From contig JACMLM010000008.1 in assembly GCA_014379595.1 (NCBI GenBank), positions 62,001 to 126,000 on the forward strand: 64,000 bases of DNA. The letters run 5' to 3'. Shown here piece after piece: positions 41,977 to 50,799 of the stretch. Numbering within the stretch: position 1 is the stretch's first letter; each line of letters starts with the position of its first letter. The notes below the pieces were generated by a model. It saw only the letters and a program-made list of their open reading frames with translations. It did no database searches and had not been told where the DNA came from. The translations under genes were made by a program, and so were the position numbers. This DNA is from Anaerolineales bacterium (lineage in GTDB: Bacteria; Chloroflexota; Anaerolineae; Anaerolineales; Villigracilaceae).

Positions 41977-43128
41977 ATGAAAAGCCTTTTAGAGAAAATT
42001 CGATCCTTCTTTGCGTCACTTGGGACCAAACTTAAGCGCAAACCAAAAAGTGAGTCAGCCAATAGCGAATCACCGAGCAGAGGCAAAGCGGATCGTTTTA
42101 CTATTATTAGCTGGGTCGTGACAGTTTTTGTCGTATTAACTTTATTAATTTCGACAATTCTTTACAAGAATTCACTCCCAGCCATAATTCCCCCACTGCC
42201 AACCGCAGTCCCTACAGATACATCAGGCACTGGTCAACCTCAAACTGGAGAACCAGTGAACGGGTCGGCTGCGATCGGAATTTCATCCATCTTGCGTGAA
42301 CTGCAATTAAAGACCAATATCCCGGAAAGACCGCGCTATGAGTCTGTCCTCTACCGTGTTTCCCGCGGTGATGCCATGATGGGTATTGCAGATGATTTTA
42401 AGATCAAATACGAAACCATTCTTTATGTAAACAAACAATTGGATGATAACCCGCACAGCCTTAAGCCCGGCATGGAACTACTCATTCCTCCCATGGATGG
42501 GCTGTATTATGAATGGAAAGATGGCGATACGTTTGAAACTGTTGCGGAAAAATTCTATGCAGATGCAGACGATATACTAACTTTTCCCGGCAACAAAGTT
42601 GACCTCACTGATCCAAAAATAGAGCCAGGGACATTGGTGATGATCCCAGGCGGCTCACGCGAATTACGCAATTGGGCGGCAGATTTGCAAACGCAAGGCA
42701 GAGGAACGGGCACTGGCACATCTGAGATCGGTGGAAACGCATGCGGTGGCGGCCCAGTTGGTTCGGGCCTAGGCTGGCCTGCAGATGATCACACTCTCTC
42801 TGGAAACCCCTACGGCCCCGGTCATCTTGGAATTGATATCTCCGCTCCTGAAGGCTCGAGTGTTTATGCGGCAGGTACTGGCGTTGTGACCATGGCACAA
42901 GGCGGCTACAATTATGGTTACGGCAATGTTATCCAAATTGATCACGGCAATGGATTTGTGACAGTCTATGCCCACTTAAGCCAGATCAATGTGGGGCCAT
43001 GTCAAGCTGTGGGGCAAGGTACATTGATCGGTCTTTCCGGTAATACGGGCAATTCCTTTGGCGCACATTTGCATTTCGAGATCCGCTCCGGCGGCACTAA
43101 CGTCAACCCGTATGAAATTGTTCAATAG
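41977..43128 (+). CDS. LysM-containing M23 family peptidase
   Basis: 383 residues. A charged cytoplasmic N-terminus, a membrane helix around 45-65, two LysM-like segments (about 125-170 and 175-225), then an M23 zinc peptidase domain. The motifs are HLGID (H about 283), HAHLS-type YAHLSQ, and HLHFE near 365, so all zinc ligands are present. It should cut peptidoglycan cross-links outside the membrane. It begins 33 bases after rho. The -10-like CATAAT lies 6 bases upstream. Confidence 0.85.
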   Translation: MKSLLEKIRSFFASLGTKLKRKPKSESANSESPSRGKADRFTIISWVVTVFVVLTLLISTILYKNSLPAIIPPLPTAVPTDTSGTGQPQTGEPVNGSAAIGISSILRELQLKTNIPERPRYESVLYRVSRGDAMMGIADDFKIKYETILYVNKQLDDNPHSLKPGMELLIPPMDGLYYEWKDGDTFETVAEKFYADADDILTFPGNKVDLTDPKIEPGTLVMIPGGSRELRNWAADLQTQGRGTGTGTSEIGGNACGGGPVGSGLGWPADDHTLSGNPYGPGHLGIDISAPEGSSVYAAGTGVVTMAQGGYNYGYGNVIQIDHGNGFVTVYAHLSQINVGPCQAVGQGTLIGLSGNTGNSFGAHLHFEIRSGGTNVNPYEIVQ

Positions 43129-43138
43129 AGACGTAAAC

Positions 43139-43193
43139 AAGTAGACAGGTAGACAGAAACACGATAACTTCCTATGTACTTGTCTACCTACTT
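43139..43193. repeat. Dispersed inverted repeat with octamer-phased arms
   Basis: Left arm AAGTAGAC-AGGTAGAC (43139-43154) is two 8-base units. Right arm TGTCTACC (43181-43188) followed by TACTT pairs with it, with three bases bulged. It lies between the peptidase and birA. Confidence 0.6.
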
Positions 43194-43202
43194 ACTTTTC
43201 CC

Positions 43203-43985
43203 ATGAACGAACACACCATAAAAAAAACTCTCTCAAAATTAAATATTGGCGGCTTGCGCTATTTTGATTCCATTGGCTCCACAAACGATGAAGCCCTGGC
43301 ATGGGCGGCAGACGGCGCAAAGGATCTCTCCATTGTTATTGCGGATGAACAAACGCAGGGCCGCGGCAGACTCAACCGAAAATGGTTCACACCAAAAGGA
43401 ACAGCTCTTGCTTTTAGCCTGATCCTGCGCCCCTCATCAACCCTGCGCCCGCATCTCTCGCGGACCGTTGGCCTGGCTGCGCTTTCAATAGCAGAATCTT
43501 TTTCCAAGCTTGGGCTTGCTCCGCTGATCAAATGGCCGAATGATATTTTACTGAACAATAAAAAAACAGCAGGCATTCTGATCGAAACAGTTTGGTCAGG
43601 TGAGGATGTAGATTCACTTGTGATTGGTATGGGAATCAATGTTTACAAAGCATCCATTCCCCCTGCTGACGTTTTGCAGTTCCCTGCCACAAGCCTTGAA
43701 GATGAGCTGGCGAAAGAACCACCTGCGCGGGAAGAAATATTGTTCAGCATTCTGGAAAAATTCATCCAATGGCGTGAACGGATGGGAACAAATGAGTTTA
43801 TCACTGCCTGGGAAGAGACTCTTGCCTTTCGCGGCCAGCAGGTTCAAATCCACGCTGGAGGCGAAGCCCCGATCACGGGAGAATTGCTCGGCCTCGAATC
43901 AGATGGCAGTCTGCACCTGCGCGACATCCATGACAAATCCATAATAGTCCGATTTGGGGATGTCAGTCTTAGGCCTGCTGCATGA
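43203..43985 (+). CDS. birA: Biotin-protein ligase
   Basis: 260 residues. RYFDSIGSTNDEA, DEQTQGRGRLNRKW (biotinyl-AMP loop), LIKWPNDILLNNKKTAGILIE and GMGINV are the BirA catalytic motifs. There is no N-terminal DNA-binding domain, so it is the monofunctional (group I) type that biotinylates acyl-CoA carboxylases and does not repress. No strong ribosome site is seen. A repeat lies just upstream. Confidence 0.92.
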   Translation: MNEHTIKKTLSKLNIGGLRYFDSIGSTNDEALAWAADGAKDLSIVIADEQTQGRGRLNRKWFTPKGTALAFSLILRPSSTLRPHLSRTVGLAALSIAESFSKLGLAPLIKWPNDILLNNKKTAGILIETVWSGEDVDSLVIGMGINVYKASIPPADVLQFPATSLEDELAKEPPAREEILFSILEKFIQWRERMGTNEFITAWEETLAFRGQQVQIHAGGEAPITGELLGLESDGSLHLRDIHDKSIIVRFGDVSLRPAA

Positions 43986-44010
43986 TATACTTTAATAAAT
44001 AGAGGCCAAT

Positions 44011-44223
44011 ATGTTTGATAATCTTCGTGACGAAGCCGCAGCAAGTCCATTTTATGAAGAAGAAGCAAAGTTCCAGCCTGCAGCAGGCACGGGACGCAAG
44101 CGCTCTAAACGCATTTTAGGCATGACATCAATTCAACGATTTGTTATTGCAGTGATGTTCATGCTGGCTGTTTGCACAATCGGTGGAATGGCATTATTCG
44201 CACTAGGAAAAATCGGGTTCTAA
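44011..44223 (+). CDS. Small single-helix membrane protein with GMTxxQ tail
   Basis: 70 residues with AGAGG before the ATG. A short acidic start (DNLRDEAAASPFYEEEAKF), a basic link (GRKRSKRILGMTSIQRF), then one membrane helix of about 24 residues. The part from ILGMTSIQ on is similar to the last 35 residues of the NERD-like protein at 17557 (IFGMSTSQ plus helix). The function is unknown. The shared end may be a membrane-targeting module. Confidence 0.65.
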   Translation: MFDNLRDEAAASPFYEEEAKFQPAAGTGRKRSKRILGMTSIQRFVIAVMFMLAVCTIGGMALFALGKIGF

Positions 44224-44259
44224 GAGTTGAATCACTCAAGTCCGCAATCCATTTAAATA

Positions 44260-44297
44260 AAAGAACGGGCGAGGCTAATAGCCTCGCCCGTTCTTTT
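44260..44297. terminator. Bidirectional terminator between the small membrane gene and gyrA
   Basis: AAGAACGGGCGAGGC (44261-44275) pairs with GCCTCGCCCGTTCTT (44281-44295). T runs on both strands. Confidence 0.95.
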
Positions 44298-46838
44298 TTA
44301 CACCAATTTCGGTTGTGCTTCCTGTATCTCAGTACCATCACTGATTTGTGCACCGATCTTCTTCAAGTCCTCCGCAGAGGTGCGCGCTACAGAGGCTACG
44401 CCATCGCCTTCTCCTGGCTTGATGAGATGCACACCTTTTGTAGCACGGCCTGACTGTTTTACATCCTTCACTTTCATACGAAGCGTAACGCCATTAGACG
44501 TCATGATCGTTAGGTCATCTGCATTTTGCACAACGCGTGCTGCAGCGATCTTGCCAACTTCCTTCAAAGCCTTTTGGTCAATCGTGAAATTACCACTTGT
44601 TGCACGTCCTTTTGCAGTGTAATCTTTGAGGGGGGTTTGCTTGCCATAGCCGCGTGTAGTTACTATTAACAAAGAACCATCTTTTTCAACAACATCCATG
44701 CTGGTAACCAGGTCATCTTTCTTGAGACGAATACCTTGTACACCTGCGGCCTGACGCCCCATGGAACGGACTTTGGTTTCACTAAAGCGCAGGGCTTGTC
44801 CATTTTCGGTCACAATAATGATCTCATCCTTGCCTGATGTCAACCGCGCCCAACCTAATTGGTCGCCATCTTCCAAAGACATAGCGATCAGGCCCGAGGG
44901 ACGCACGGAGGCAAACTCCTGCATGGATACACGCTTGATCCTGCCGCGTGATGTCATCAACATACAGAAACTGTGCGAAGAGAAATCCCCGACCGCCATT
45001 GCAGCTGTTACTTTTTCATTTGGCTCAAGTGATAACACATTGACTAAGGGAATGCCTTTCGTAGCGCGCTCTGAATCTGGGATCTGATAGATCTTCTCAG
45101 AATACACCTTACCTTTATCAGAGAAGAACAACATCGTATTCAAACTACGTGCTGGGATGAGCATTACTACTTCATCTTCATCTTTAGTAGTGTGTCCCAT
45201 TACACCCCGTCCGCCGCGACTCTGTGACTTGAATGCAGTCGCCGCCACACGTTTGATATATCCGCGAGCGGTGAGGCTGATCAGTACAGCTTCATCAGCA
45301 ACCAGGTCTTCATCGTGAATATTCTCCTTGGCTTCTGCTGAAATCTGCGTACGACGGTCATCGCCAAATTTTTCGGCAAGTTCATTCAAGTCTGATTGAA
45401 TGAGCGCGAGTATCTTTTTTGGATGCGCAAGCAAATCTTCAAGATGTTCAATAACACCGCGCACCTGCTTATGTTCTTCTTCGATCTTCCAACGTTCCAA
45501 TGCTGCCAGTCTGCGTAACTGCATATCTAAAATCGCCTGCGCTTGCAGTTCGCTCAGCTTGAATTTCTTCATCAAACTGGTCTTGGCAACATCCGCATCT
45601 GCAGCTTCACGGATGGTCTTAATAACGGATTCAATATTGTTGAGCGCGATCAGATATCCATCAAGAATGTGCAAACGCGCCTCTGCTTTGGCAAGTTCAA
45701 ACTTGGAACGGCGTGTAATAACTGTCTGACGATGCTCGATAAAGATCTGTAACATGCGCTTGAGAGGCAGAGTGCGCGGCTCGCCATCAACCAGTGCAAG
45801 CATTTGCACACCAAATGTGGATTGCAAGGCTGTAAATTTATAAAGTTGATTGAGCACCTTTTTCGGCTGCGCGCTGCGTTTCAACTCAATGATGATGCTC
45901 ATGCCGCGTTGGTCAGATTCATCCCGTAGGTCTGAGATCTGATCGATCTTGTCATCGCGTACCAACTCAGCTATGCGTTCGATCAAAGTGGATTTATTAA
46001 CCTGATATGGAATCTCTGTAATGTTGATCTGAAAACGCCCAGCCTTGGTCTCTTCGATATGGGCAATACCGCGCATCACGATTCGACCTCGGCCTGTTCC
46101 ATACGCCGAGAGAATTCCCTCCATCCCGACGATCATGCCACCAGTGGGAAAATCAGGCCCAAGCACAAACTTCATCAAATCATCCACTGTGACATCTTCG
46201 ATCTTGTCATAATGATCGATCAAATAATTGATCGCGCCAACCAACTCACGCAAGTTTTGCGGCGGGATATTGGTGGACATACCAACAGCAATACCCGATG
46301 AACCATTCAATAAAAGATTTGGCAAACGCGCAGGGAGAACGAGCGGCTCTTCCAGTGAGTCATCAAAGTTTGGGCCAAAATCTACCGTATCTTTTTCGAG
46401 GTCGGCGAGCATCTCCTCAGCCATCTTTTGCAGGCGCGCCTCGGTATAGCGCATGGCCGCAGGTGAATCGCCATCTACTGAGCCAAAGTTCCCTTGTCCA
46501 TCTACGAGCAGATAACGCATGGAAAAATCCTGCGCCATGCGCGCCATTGATTCATATACTGCCGAATCACCGTGCGGATGATATTTACCCAGCACCTCAC
46601 CCACAATACGAGCGGATTTTTTGTACGCCGTATTTGAGCGCATACCTAACTCATGCATGGCGAATAAAATGCGCCTATGGACTGGTTTTAACCCGTCACG
46701 GGCATCTGGCAGAGCACGTGCCACGATCACGCTCATGGCATAATCGAGATACGCCGTGCGCATCTGTGAATCAATATCAACGGACTCTATATTTCCTGTG
46801 TTTGCGGGTACAACGGGCACTACATCGTCTTCAGCCAT
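44298..46838 (-). CDS. gyrA: DNA gyrase subunit A
   Basis: 846 residues. The quinolone-determining segment [17 protein letters not shown] has Ser at 92 and Glu at 96. The catalytic Tyr is Y131 in [27 protein letters not shown] forms the coiled-coil gate, and the C-terminal beta-pinwheel contains SQSRGGRG around 537, a GyrA-box-like motif that separates it from ParC. With GyrB it introduces negative supercoils. AAGGAT precedes the ATG. The gene pairs tail-to-tail with the small membrane gene. Confidence 0.95.
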   Translation of the reverse strand: MAEDDVVPVVPANTGNIESVDIDSQMRTAYLDYAMSVIVARALPDARDGLKPVHRRILFAMHELGMRSNTAYKKSARIVGEVLGKYHPHGDSAVYESMARMAQDFSMRYLLVDGQGNFGSVDGDSPAAMRYTEARLQKMAEEMLADLEKDTVDFGPNFDDSLEEPLVLPARLPNLLLNGSSGIAVGMSTNIPPQNLRELVGAINYLIDHYDKIEDVTVDDLMKFVLGPDFPTGGMIVGMEGILSAYGTGRGRIVMRGIAHIEETKAGRFQINITEIPYQVNKSTLIERIAELVRDDKIDQISDLRDESDQRGMSIIIELKRSAQPKKVLNQLYKFTALQSTFGVQMLALVDGEPRTLPLKRMLQIFIEHRQTVITRRSKFELAKAEARLHILDGYLIALNNIESVIKTIREAADADVAKTSLMKKFKLSELQAQAILDMQLRRLAALERWKIEEEHKQVRGVIEHLEDLLAHPKKILALIQSDLNELAEKFGDDRRTQISAEAKENIHDEDLVADEAVLISLTARGYIKRVAATAFKSQSRGGRGVMGHTTKDEDEVVMLIPARSLNTMLFFSDKGKVYSEKIYQIPDSERATKGIPLVNVLSLEPNEKVTAAMAVGDFSSHSFCMLMTSRGRIKRVSMQEFASVRPSGLIAMSLEDGDQLGWARLTSGKDEIIIVTENGQALRFSETKVRSMGRQAAGVQGIRLKKDDLVTSMDVVEKDGSLLIVTTRGYGKQTPLKDYTAKGRATSGNFTIDQKALKEVGKIAAARVVQNADDLTIMTSNGVTLRMKVKDVKQSGRATKGVHLIKPGEGDGVASVARTSAEDLKKIGAQISDGTEIQEAQPKLV

Positions 46839-46875
46839 AAAATATCCTTAACTAAGGGAAAAACTCGGTAAATTG

Positions 46876-46913
46876 GCACAAAAAGACACGAAGATGGGGG
46901 AAAACTTCGTGTC
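46876..46913. repeat. Dispersed inverted repeat
   Basis: GACACGAAG (46885-46893) and CTTCGTGTC (46905-46913), perfect 9-bp arms with an 11-base loop. The left flank GGCACAAAAA continues the ACAC/AGAC-type phase seen in the repeat at 17159. Confidence 0.55.
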
Positions 46914-47045
46914 CGCATTAGATGAAGAAAGCTCTCTTTTTATATTGCAATTATACCACTCCCCGCCTATTTATTCAGTCATCAAAGCTCATCTTCAATT
47001 CTGGCAAAGACAGCTACAAAACATAAATTTTAAAGGTCTTTTCAT

Positions 47046-47163
47046 TGGACTTCTTGCATAAGTACGTTTATTAAGAAGTTTTTTTGGCAGTTCGCGAAGC
47101 GTGCCGAACCGTCAGCAGTGCAACTACTGACGGAACAAAACAAAGACTTTTGCAAGAGGTCTA
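47046..47163. mobile_element. 118-bp MITE-like element
   Basis: Terminal inverted repeats of 18 bp, TGGACTTCTTGCATAAGT at 47046-47063 against the reverse complement of 47146-47163 (TAGACCTCTTGCAAAAGT), match at 15 of 18. The interior has a hairpin CCGTCAG ... CTGACGG. There is no coding capacity. ATT flanks the core on both sides as a possible target duplication. The parent insertion sequence is not identified. Confidence 0.5.
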
Positions 47164-47214
47164 TTGTGTATTTTGCATACTTTCTATTCGAAATATGAAA
47201 GCAAAGTATTAAAA

Positions 47215-47239
47215 ATAAAACAGACCCACAAGAATGTGG
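47215..47239 (-). terminator. Terminator of tRNA-Leu
   Basis: CCACA (47226-47230) and TGTGG (47235-47239) form the stem. On the minus strand GTCTGTTTTATTTTT follows. Confidence 0.65.
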
Positions 47240-47253
47240 ATCCATTTATGGTG

Positions 47254-47337
47254 TGCCGAAGGAGGGAGTCGAACCCTCACAAGCGTAAGCCCACTACGAC
47301 CTGAACGTAGCGCGTCTGCCAATTCCGCCACTTCGGC
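47254..47337 (-). tRNA. tRNA-Leu (anticodon CAG)
   Basis: Minus strand, 84 nt. The acceptor arms are GCCGAAG and CTTCGGC. The anticodon arm is CTACG-TTCAGGT-CGTAG. A long variable arm and GGTTCGACTCC are typical of type II tRNA. CCA is not encoded. Confidence 0.94.
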
Positions 47338-47355
47338 ATAAGTCGTGCGGGTTGT

Positions 47356-47383
47356 ATTTTATCGCAAACGCTTGTTTTGTCAA
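47356..47383 (-). promoter_or_regulatory. Promoter of tRNA-Leu
   Basis: Minus strand -35 TTGACA (47378-47383), 16-base spacer, -10 TAAAAT (47356-47361), about 19 bases before the tRNA. Confidence 0.7.
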
Positions 47384-47408
47384 TTATTGATCATTAACGG
47401 TAGTTCGT

Positions 47409-47549
47409 TTAGCCAGAAATCATCCTCAGAAGTCCTGTCATTAAAATGAATTCTCGCCTTATAGCATCAGGAATTGTTCGCATTGAAATATTTTTTTGAA
47501 AGAATTCCCTAACATCGTGGCTTGGAGTAAAATCGTGAGCGATATACAT
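47409..47549 (-). pseudogene. Short open frame, possible gene remnant
   Basis: 46 codons from ATG 47549. The frame stays open to about 47612 without another ATG. The translation (YIAHDFTPSHDVREFFQKN ... FILMTGLLRMIS) looks more like real protein than random sequence, but no family is recognised and no ribosome site was found. It could be the end of a degraded gene. Confidence 0.25.
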
Positions 47550-47627
47550 CAACTCATTTGCGAAAGAAACAGCAATATTTGAGATGATGTTCTTTTTTAT
47601 AAAATAAAAAAATCAAGGAGTAGCTTC

Positions 47628-48794
47628 ATGACTTCATACACCCCAACCTCTGAAAACAAATTTACCTTCGGCCTGTGGACCGTTGGCAACATTGGACGTG
47701 ACCCATTTGGCGGGCCAGTACGAGATGTTAAATCGCCTGTTGAACTTGTTCATTTACTTGCAGAAGTTGGCGCATACGGAGTCAACTTCCACGATAATGA
47801 CCTCGTCCCCATTGATGCGACTTCAGCCGAACGAGACCACATCGTTCGTGACTTCAAAGCGGCTCTCTCCGAAACAGGCCTTGTCGTGCCTATGGCAACC
47901 ACCAACCTGTTTACTGACGCAGCCTTCAAAGATGGCGCGTTCACATCCAACGATCCAAAAGTCCGCGCGTATGCTTTGCAGAAAACAATGAATGCCATTG
48001 ACCTGGGCGTGGAACTCGGCGCGAAGATTTACGTCTTCTGGGGCGGGCGTGAAGGCACTGAAACAGATGCGTCCAAAGACCCGATCACAGCCATTAAACG
48101 TTCACGCGAAGCCATGAACTTCCTCTGTGAATATGCACTGGATAAAAAATATGATCTAAAATTTGCACTCGAAGCAAAACCCAACGAACCACGCGGTGAC
48201 ATGTACAACGCAACAACGGGGCATATGCTGGCATTTATTGAAACACTTGATCATCCTGAAATGGTAGGCGTGAATCCAGAAGTAGCTCATGAACACATGG
48301 CTGGACTCAACTTCGTGCACGGTGTGGCGCAGGCAATGGAATCTGGCAAGTTATTTCATATTGACTTGAATGACCAGGCCTTTGGTCGTTATGACCAGGA
48401 TTTCCGTTTTGGTGCAGTCAATCTCAAAAGCGCATTCTTCCTGGTGAAATTGCTTGAAGACAATAAATATGATAGCAGCCGTCACTTCGATGCACATGCT
48501 TATCGTACCGAAGATTACGAAGGTGTGAAAGACTTTGCTCGCGGGTGCATCCGTACCTATCTAGTCTTGAAAGAAAAAGTAGCACAGTTCAATGCAGATA
48601 AAGAAATTCAGGCATTGCTGGCAGAGATCAATGCCAATGATAGTTCCACAGATCAATATTTTGGAAAATACTCTTCTAAGAAAGCGAATGAATTAAAGGC
48701 TCAGACCTTTGACCGCGAAGCACTTGGCAAACGCGGCCTTGGATATGAACGCCTGGACCAACTGACAATTGATCTCCTGCTGGGCGTGCGATAA
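47628..48794 (+). CDS. xylA: Xylose isomerase
   Basis: 388 residues, the short (class I) type. [12 protein letters not shown] gives the catalytic His. [12 protein letters not shown] carries the metal ligand Glu, [11 protein letters not shown] the next Glu and His, and FHIDLNDQ the later Asp residues. It converts D-xylose to D-xylulose with two divalent metals. AAGGAGTAG precedes the ATG. xylB follows by 3 bases, so the two form an operon. No transporter or xylR lies next to it in the window. Confidence 0.95.
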   Translation: MTSYTPTSENKFTFGLWTVGNIGRDPFGGPVRDVKSPVELVHLLAEVGAYGVNFHDNDLVPIDATSAERDHIVRDFKAALSETGLVVPMATTNLFTDAAFKDGAFTSNDPKVRAYALQKTMNAIDLGVELGAKIYVFWGGREGTETDASKDPITAIKRSREAMNFLCEYALDKKYDLKFALEAKPNEPRGDMYNATTGHMLAFIETLDHPEMVGVNPEVAHEHMAGLNFVHGVAQAMESGKLFHIDLNDQAFGRYDQDFRFGAVNLKSAFFLVKLLEDNKYDSSRHFDAHAYRTEDYEGVKDFARGCIRTYLVLKEKVAQFNADKEIQALLAEINANDSSTDQYFGKYSSKKANELKAQTFDREALGKRGLGYERLDQLTIDLLLGVR

Positions 48795-48797
48795 CTT

Positions 48798-50282
48798 ATG
48801 TATTTTCTTGGCATTGATACATCCACAACATCGAGCAAAGCTTTATTGATTGATGAAAAAGGTGAAGTGATTGCGGTTGCTTCATCTCCACACACTTTGC
48901 AAACACCGAAGCCGTTATGGTCAGAGCAGAATCCGCTGGAATGGTGGGATGCGGTAGCGGCGAGTATTAAGTCCGTTTTGGAAAAAGCAAATATCAGCGG
49001 AGAAAGAATCGCGGCGGTTGGTCTCACAGGTCAAATGCACGGACTGGTCTTGTTGGATGAAGTGGGTAATGTCTTACGTCCAGCCATTTTATGGAATGAC
49101 CAGCGCACACAAAGTCAATGCGATGAAATCCATCGACGGATTGGAAAAGAAAAGTTTATTCAAATTGCCGGCAATCTTGCACTTACAGGTTTCACTGCAC
49201 CAAAAATTTTATGGGTAAAAGAAAACGAACCAGAAATATATAAAAAAGCAAAACATGTTTTGCTTCCAAAGGATTACATCCGTTATAAATTAACAGGCGA
49301 ATATGCAATGGATAAAGCTGATGGCGCGGGTACGATTTTATTCGACTTGAAATCGCGCGAGTGGTCTGATGAAGTTTTATCTGCATTAGATATTCCGCGC
49401 GCATGGATGCCGAAAACTTTTGAAGGCACTGAATTTACAGGACACATTACAAATGAAGCCGCATCGCTCACTGGATTAAAAGTTGGCACGCCAGTCGCAG
49501 CAGGCGGCGGTGATCAAGCCGCAGGTGCTGTTGGTGTTGGTGCTGTTGAAGTTGGCATTGTTGGTTTAACAGTTGGCACAAGCGGCGTTGTGTTTGCAAC
49601 CACGCCATCTGCATTGATAGAACCCGCTGGACGGCTTCATGCATTTTGCCATGCCGTTCCAAATATGTGGCATTTCATGGGTGTGATGCTTTCTGCTGCA
49701 GGAAGTTTGCAGTGGTACCGCGATATGCTCGCGTCAAATATGAGCTTCGATGAATTGTTGAAAGAAGCAGGATCGATTCCAGCGGGAAGTGAAGGATTGC
49801 AATTTCTCCCCTACTTAAGTGGAGAACGCACGCCTCACCCTGACCCGTTGGCGCGCGGTGCTTTCATCGGCTTGACTCTGCGCCATAGCCGCGCCCACAT
49901 GACTCGTGCTGTGCTTGAAGGTGTTTCTTTTGGATTGAAAGATAGTTTTACATTGATACAAAATGCAGGCTTGGGAGCGATCACACAAGTCCGCGCTTCG
50001 GGTGGTGGCACAAAGAGCATACTATGGAGGCAGATCCTAGCCTCAGTACTGGATGCAGAATTAGTAACAGTCAATACAACAGAAGGTGCGGCATACGGCG
50101 CGGCACTGCTCGCAGGAGTGGGTGCAGGTGTTTGGGCCGATGTTATCTCTGCCTGCAAAGCATCTGTGAAAATAACAGGAAGCACACAGCCTGATTTATT
50201 TCAAGTAGACGCTTATAAAAAATCATATTCACTGTATCAAGAGCTGTATCCTATATTGAAGCCGAGTTTTGAGAAAATGTAA
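48798..50282 (+). CDS. xylB: Xylulokinase
   Basis: 494 residues of the FGGY carbohydrate-kinase family: GIDTSTTSSKALL (phosphate loop 1), the GLTGQMHGLVLLD region, GGGDQAAGAVGVG, and RASGGGTKSILWRQILA. It phosphorylates D-xylulose to D-xylulose 5-phosphate for the pentose phosphate pathway. It starts 3 bases after xylA. Confidence 0.93.
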   Translation: MYFLGIDTSTTSSKALLIDEKGEVIAVASSPHTLQTPKPLWSEQNPLEWWDAVAASIKSVLEKANISGERIAAVGLTGQMHGLVLLDEVGNVLRPAILWNDQRTQSQCDEIHRRIGKEKFIQIAGNLALTGFTAPKILWVKENEPEIYKKAKHVLLPKDYIRYKLTGEYAMDKADGAGTILFDLKSREWSDEVLSALDIPRAWMPKTFEGTEFTGHITNEAASLTGLKVGTPVAAGGGDQAAGAVGVGAVEVGIVGLTVGTSGVVFATTPSALIEPAGRLHAFCHAVPNMWHFMGVMLSAAGSLQWYRDMLASNMSFDELLKEAGSIPAGSEGLQFLPYLSGERTPHPDPLARGAFIGLTLRHSRAHMTRAVLEGVSFGLKDSFTLIQNAGLGAITQVRASGGGTKSILWRQILASVLDAELVTVNTTEGAAYGAALLAGVGAGVWADVISACKASVKITGSTQPDLFQVDAYKKSYSLYQELYPILKPSFEKM

Positions 50283-50329
50283 TCACTGCGGGCATTGCTT
50301 CGAGGTTTTTGAGTATAGGCAAACGATCA

Positions 50330-50349
50330 TTTACACTTAATTGTGTAAA
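50330..50349. promoter_or_regulatory. Operator-like palindrome after xylB
   Basis: TTTACAC-TTAATT-GTGTAAA, a 7-bp-arm palindrome without a T run. The surrounding 50283-50570 holds no gene. It could be an operator or mRNA-end hairpin. Confidence 0.4.
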
Positions 50350-50570
50350 GTAAACGAAGTTTAGGATAGCAATAAGGGAGGAAGAATACTGAAACAAGTA
50401 ATCTGTTTATCTATGCAGCAAATATATTTTCAGGAACAAAATAATCTTTTTGATCGTCTTCTTTTCAATCCTTGCATAATTGTATTGTCGATTCATTACA
50501 GTACTGTTAGGGGAGTATCTTTTTGTTTCCAGAATAGTTATTATATTCATCATAGAGAAAGGAGTTGCAT

Positions 50571-50690
50571 ATGTTATTCGTAGCCGCAGGTTTGGTCGTT
50601 TTATTATTGCTTGTACTCGCTAGCGCAGATTTGTTCGTGTCTCAATACAACACGGATGAACTCAGCAACATGGGAGTCCAAGAGCAATGA
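50571..50690 (+). CDS. 39-residue membrane protein
   Basis: ATG 50571 is preceded by AAAGGAG, the best ribosome site in the neighbourhood, and the frame ends at 50690 before a strong terminator. The protein is one membrane helix (LFVAAGLVVLLLLVLASA) and a short polar tail with acidic and Gln residues. The good ribosome site and own terminator make it a likely real small protein. Function unknown. Confidence 0.55.
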   Translation: MLFVAAGLVVLLLLVLASADLFVSQYNTDELSNMGVQEQ

Positions 50691-50711
50691 CGGATGACCA
50701 TCAAATTCCCT

Positions 50712-50748
50712 AGCCCGACGCACATCGAAAGACGCGTCGGGCTTTTTG
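50712..50748 (+). terminator. Rho-independent terminator
   Basis: AGCCCGACGC (50712-50721) and GCGTCGGGCT (50734-50743), then TTTTGTTTT. Confidence 0.9.
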
Positions 50749-50799
50749 TTTTAACGAACAGGTATAATAAAGAAAATTTTCACGGAGCCAAAAAACTTC

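Larger units (their letters stand above)
46839..47253. other. 415-base intergenic region holding repeats
   Basis: No gene is supported. The only frame of size (46873-47061) has no ribosome site and no recognisable protein. The region holds an inverted repeat (46876-46913) and a small mobile-element-like sequence (47046-47163), followed by the tRNA-Leu terminator. Confidence 0.6.

Noticed and set aside
46873-47061. 62-residue frame before tRNA-Leu
   Set aside because: No ribosome site, it crosses an inverted repeat, and no protein character is seen.
47362-47377. LacI-type operator (AAACGCTT) before xylA
   Set aside because: It lies in the spacer of the tRNA-Leu promoter, about 250 bases from xylA, and an 8-base match is too short.
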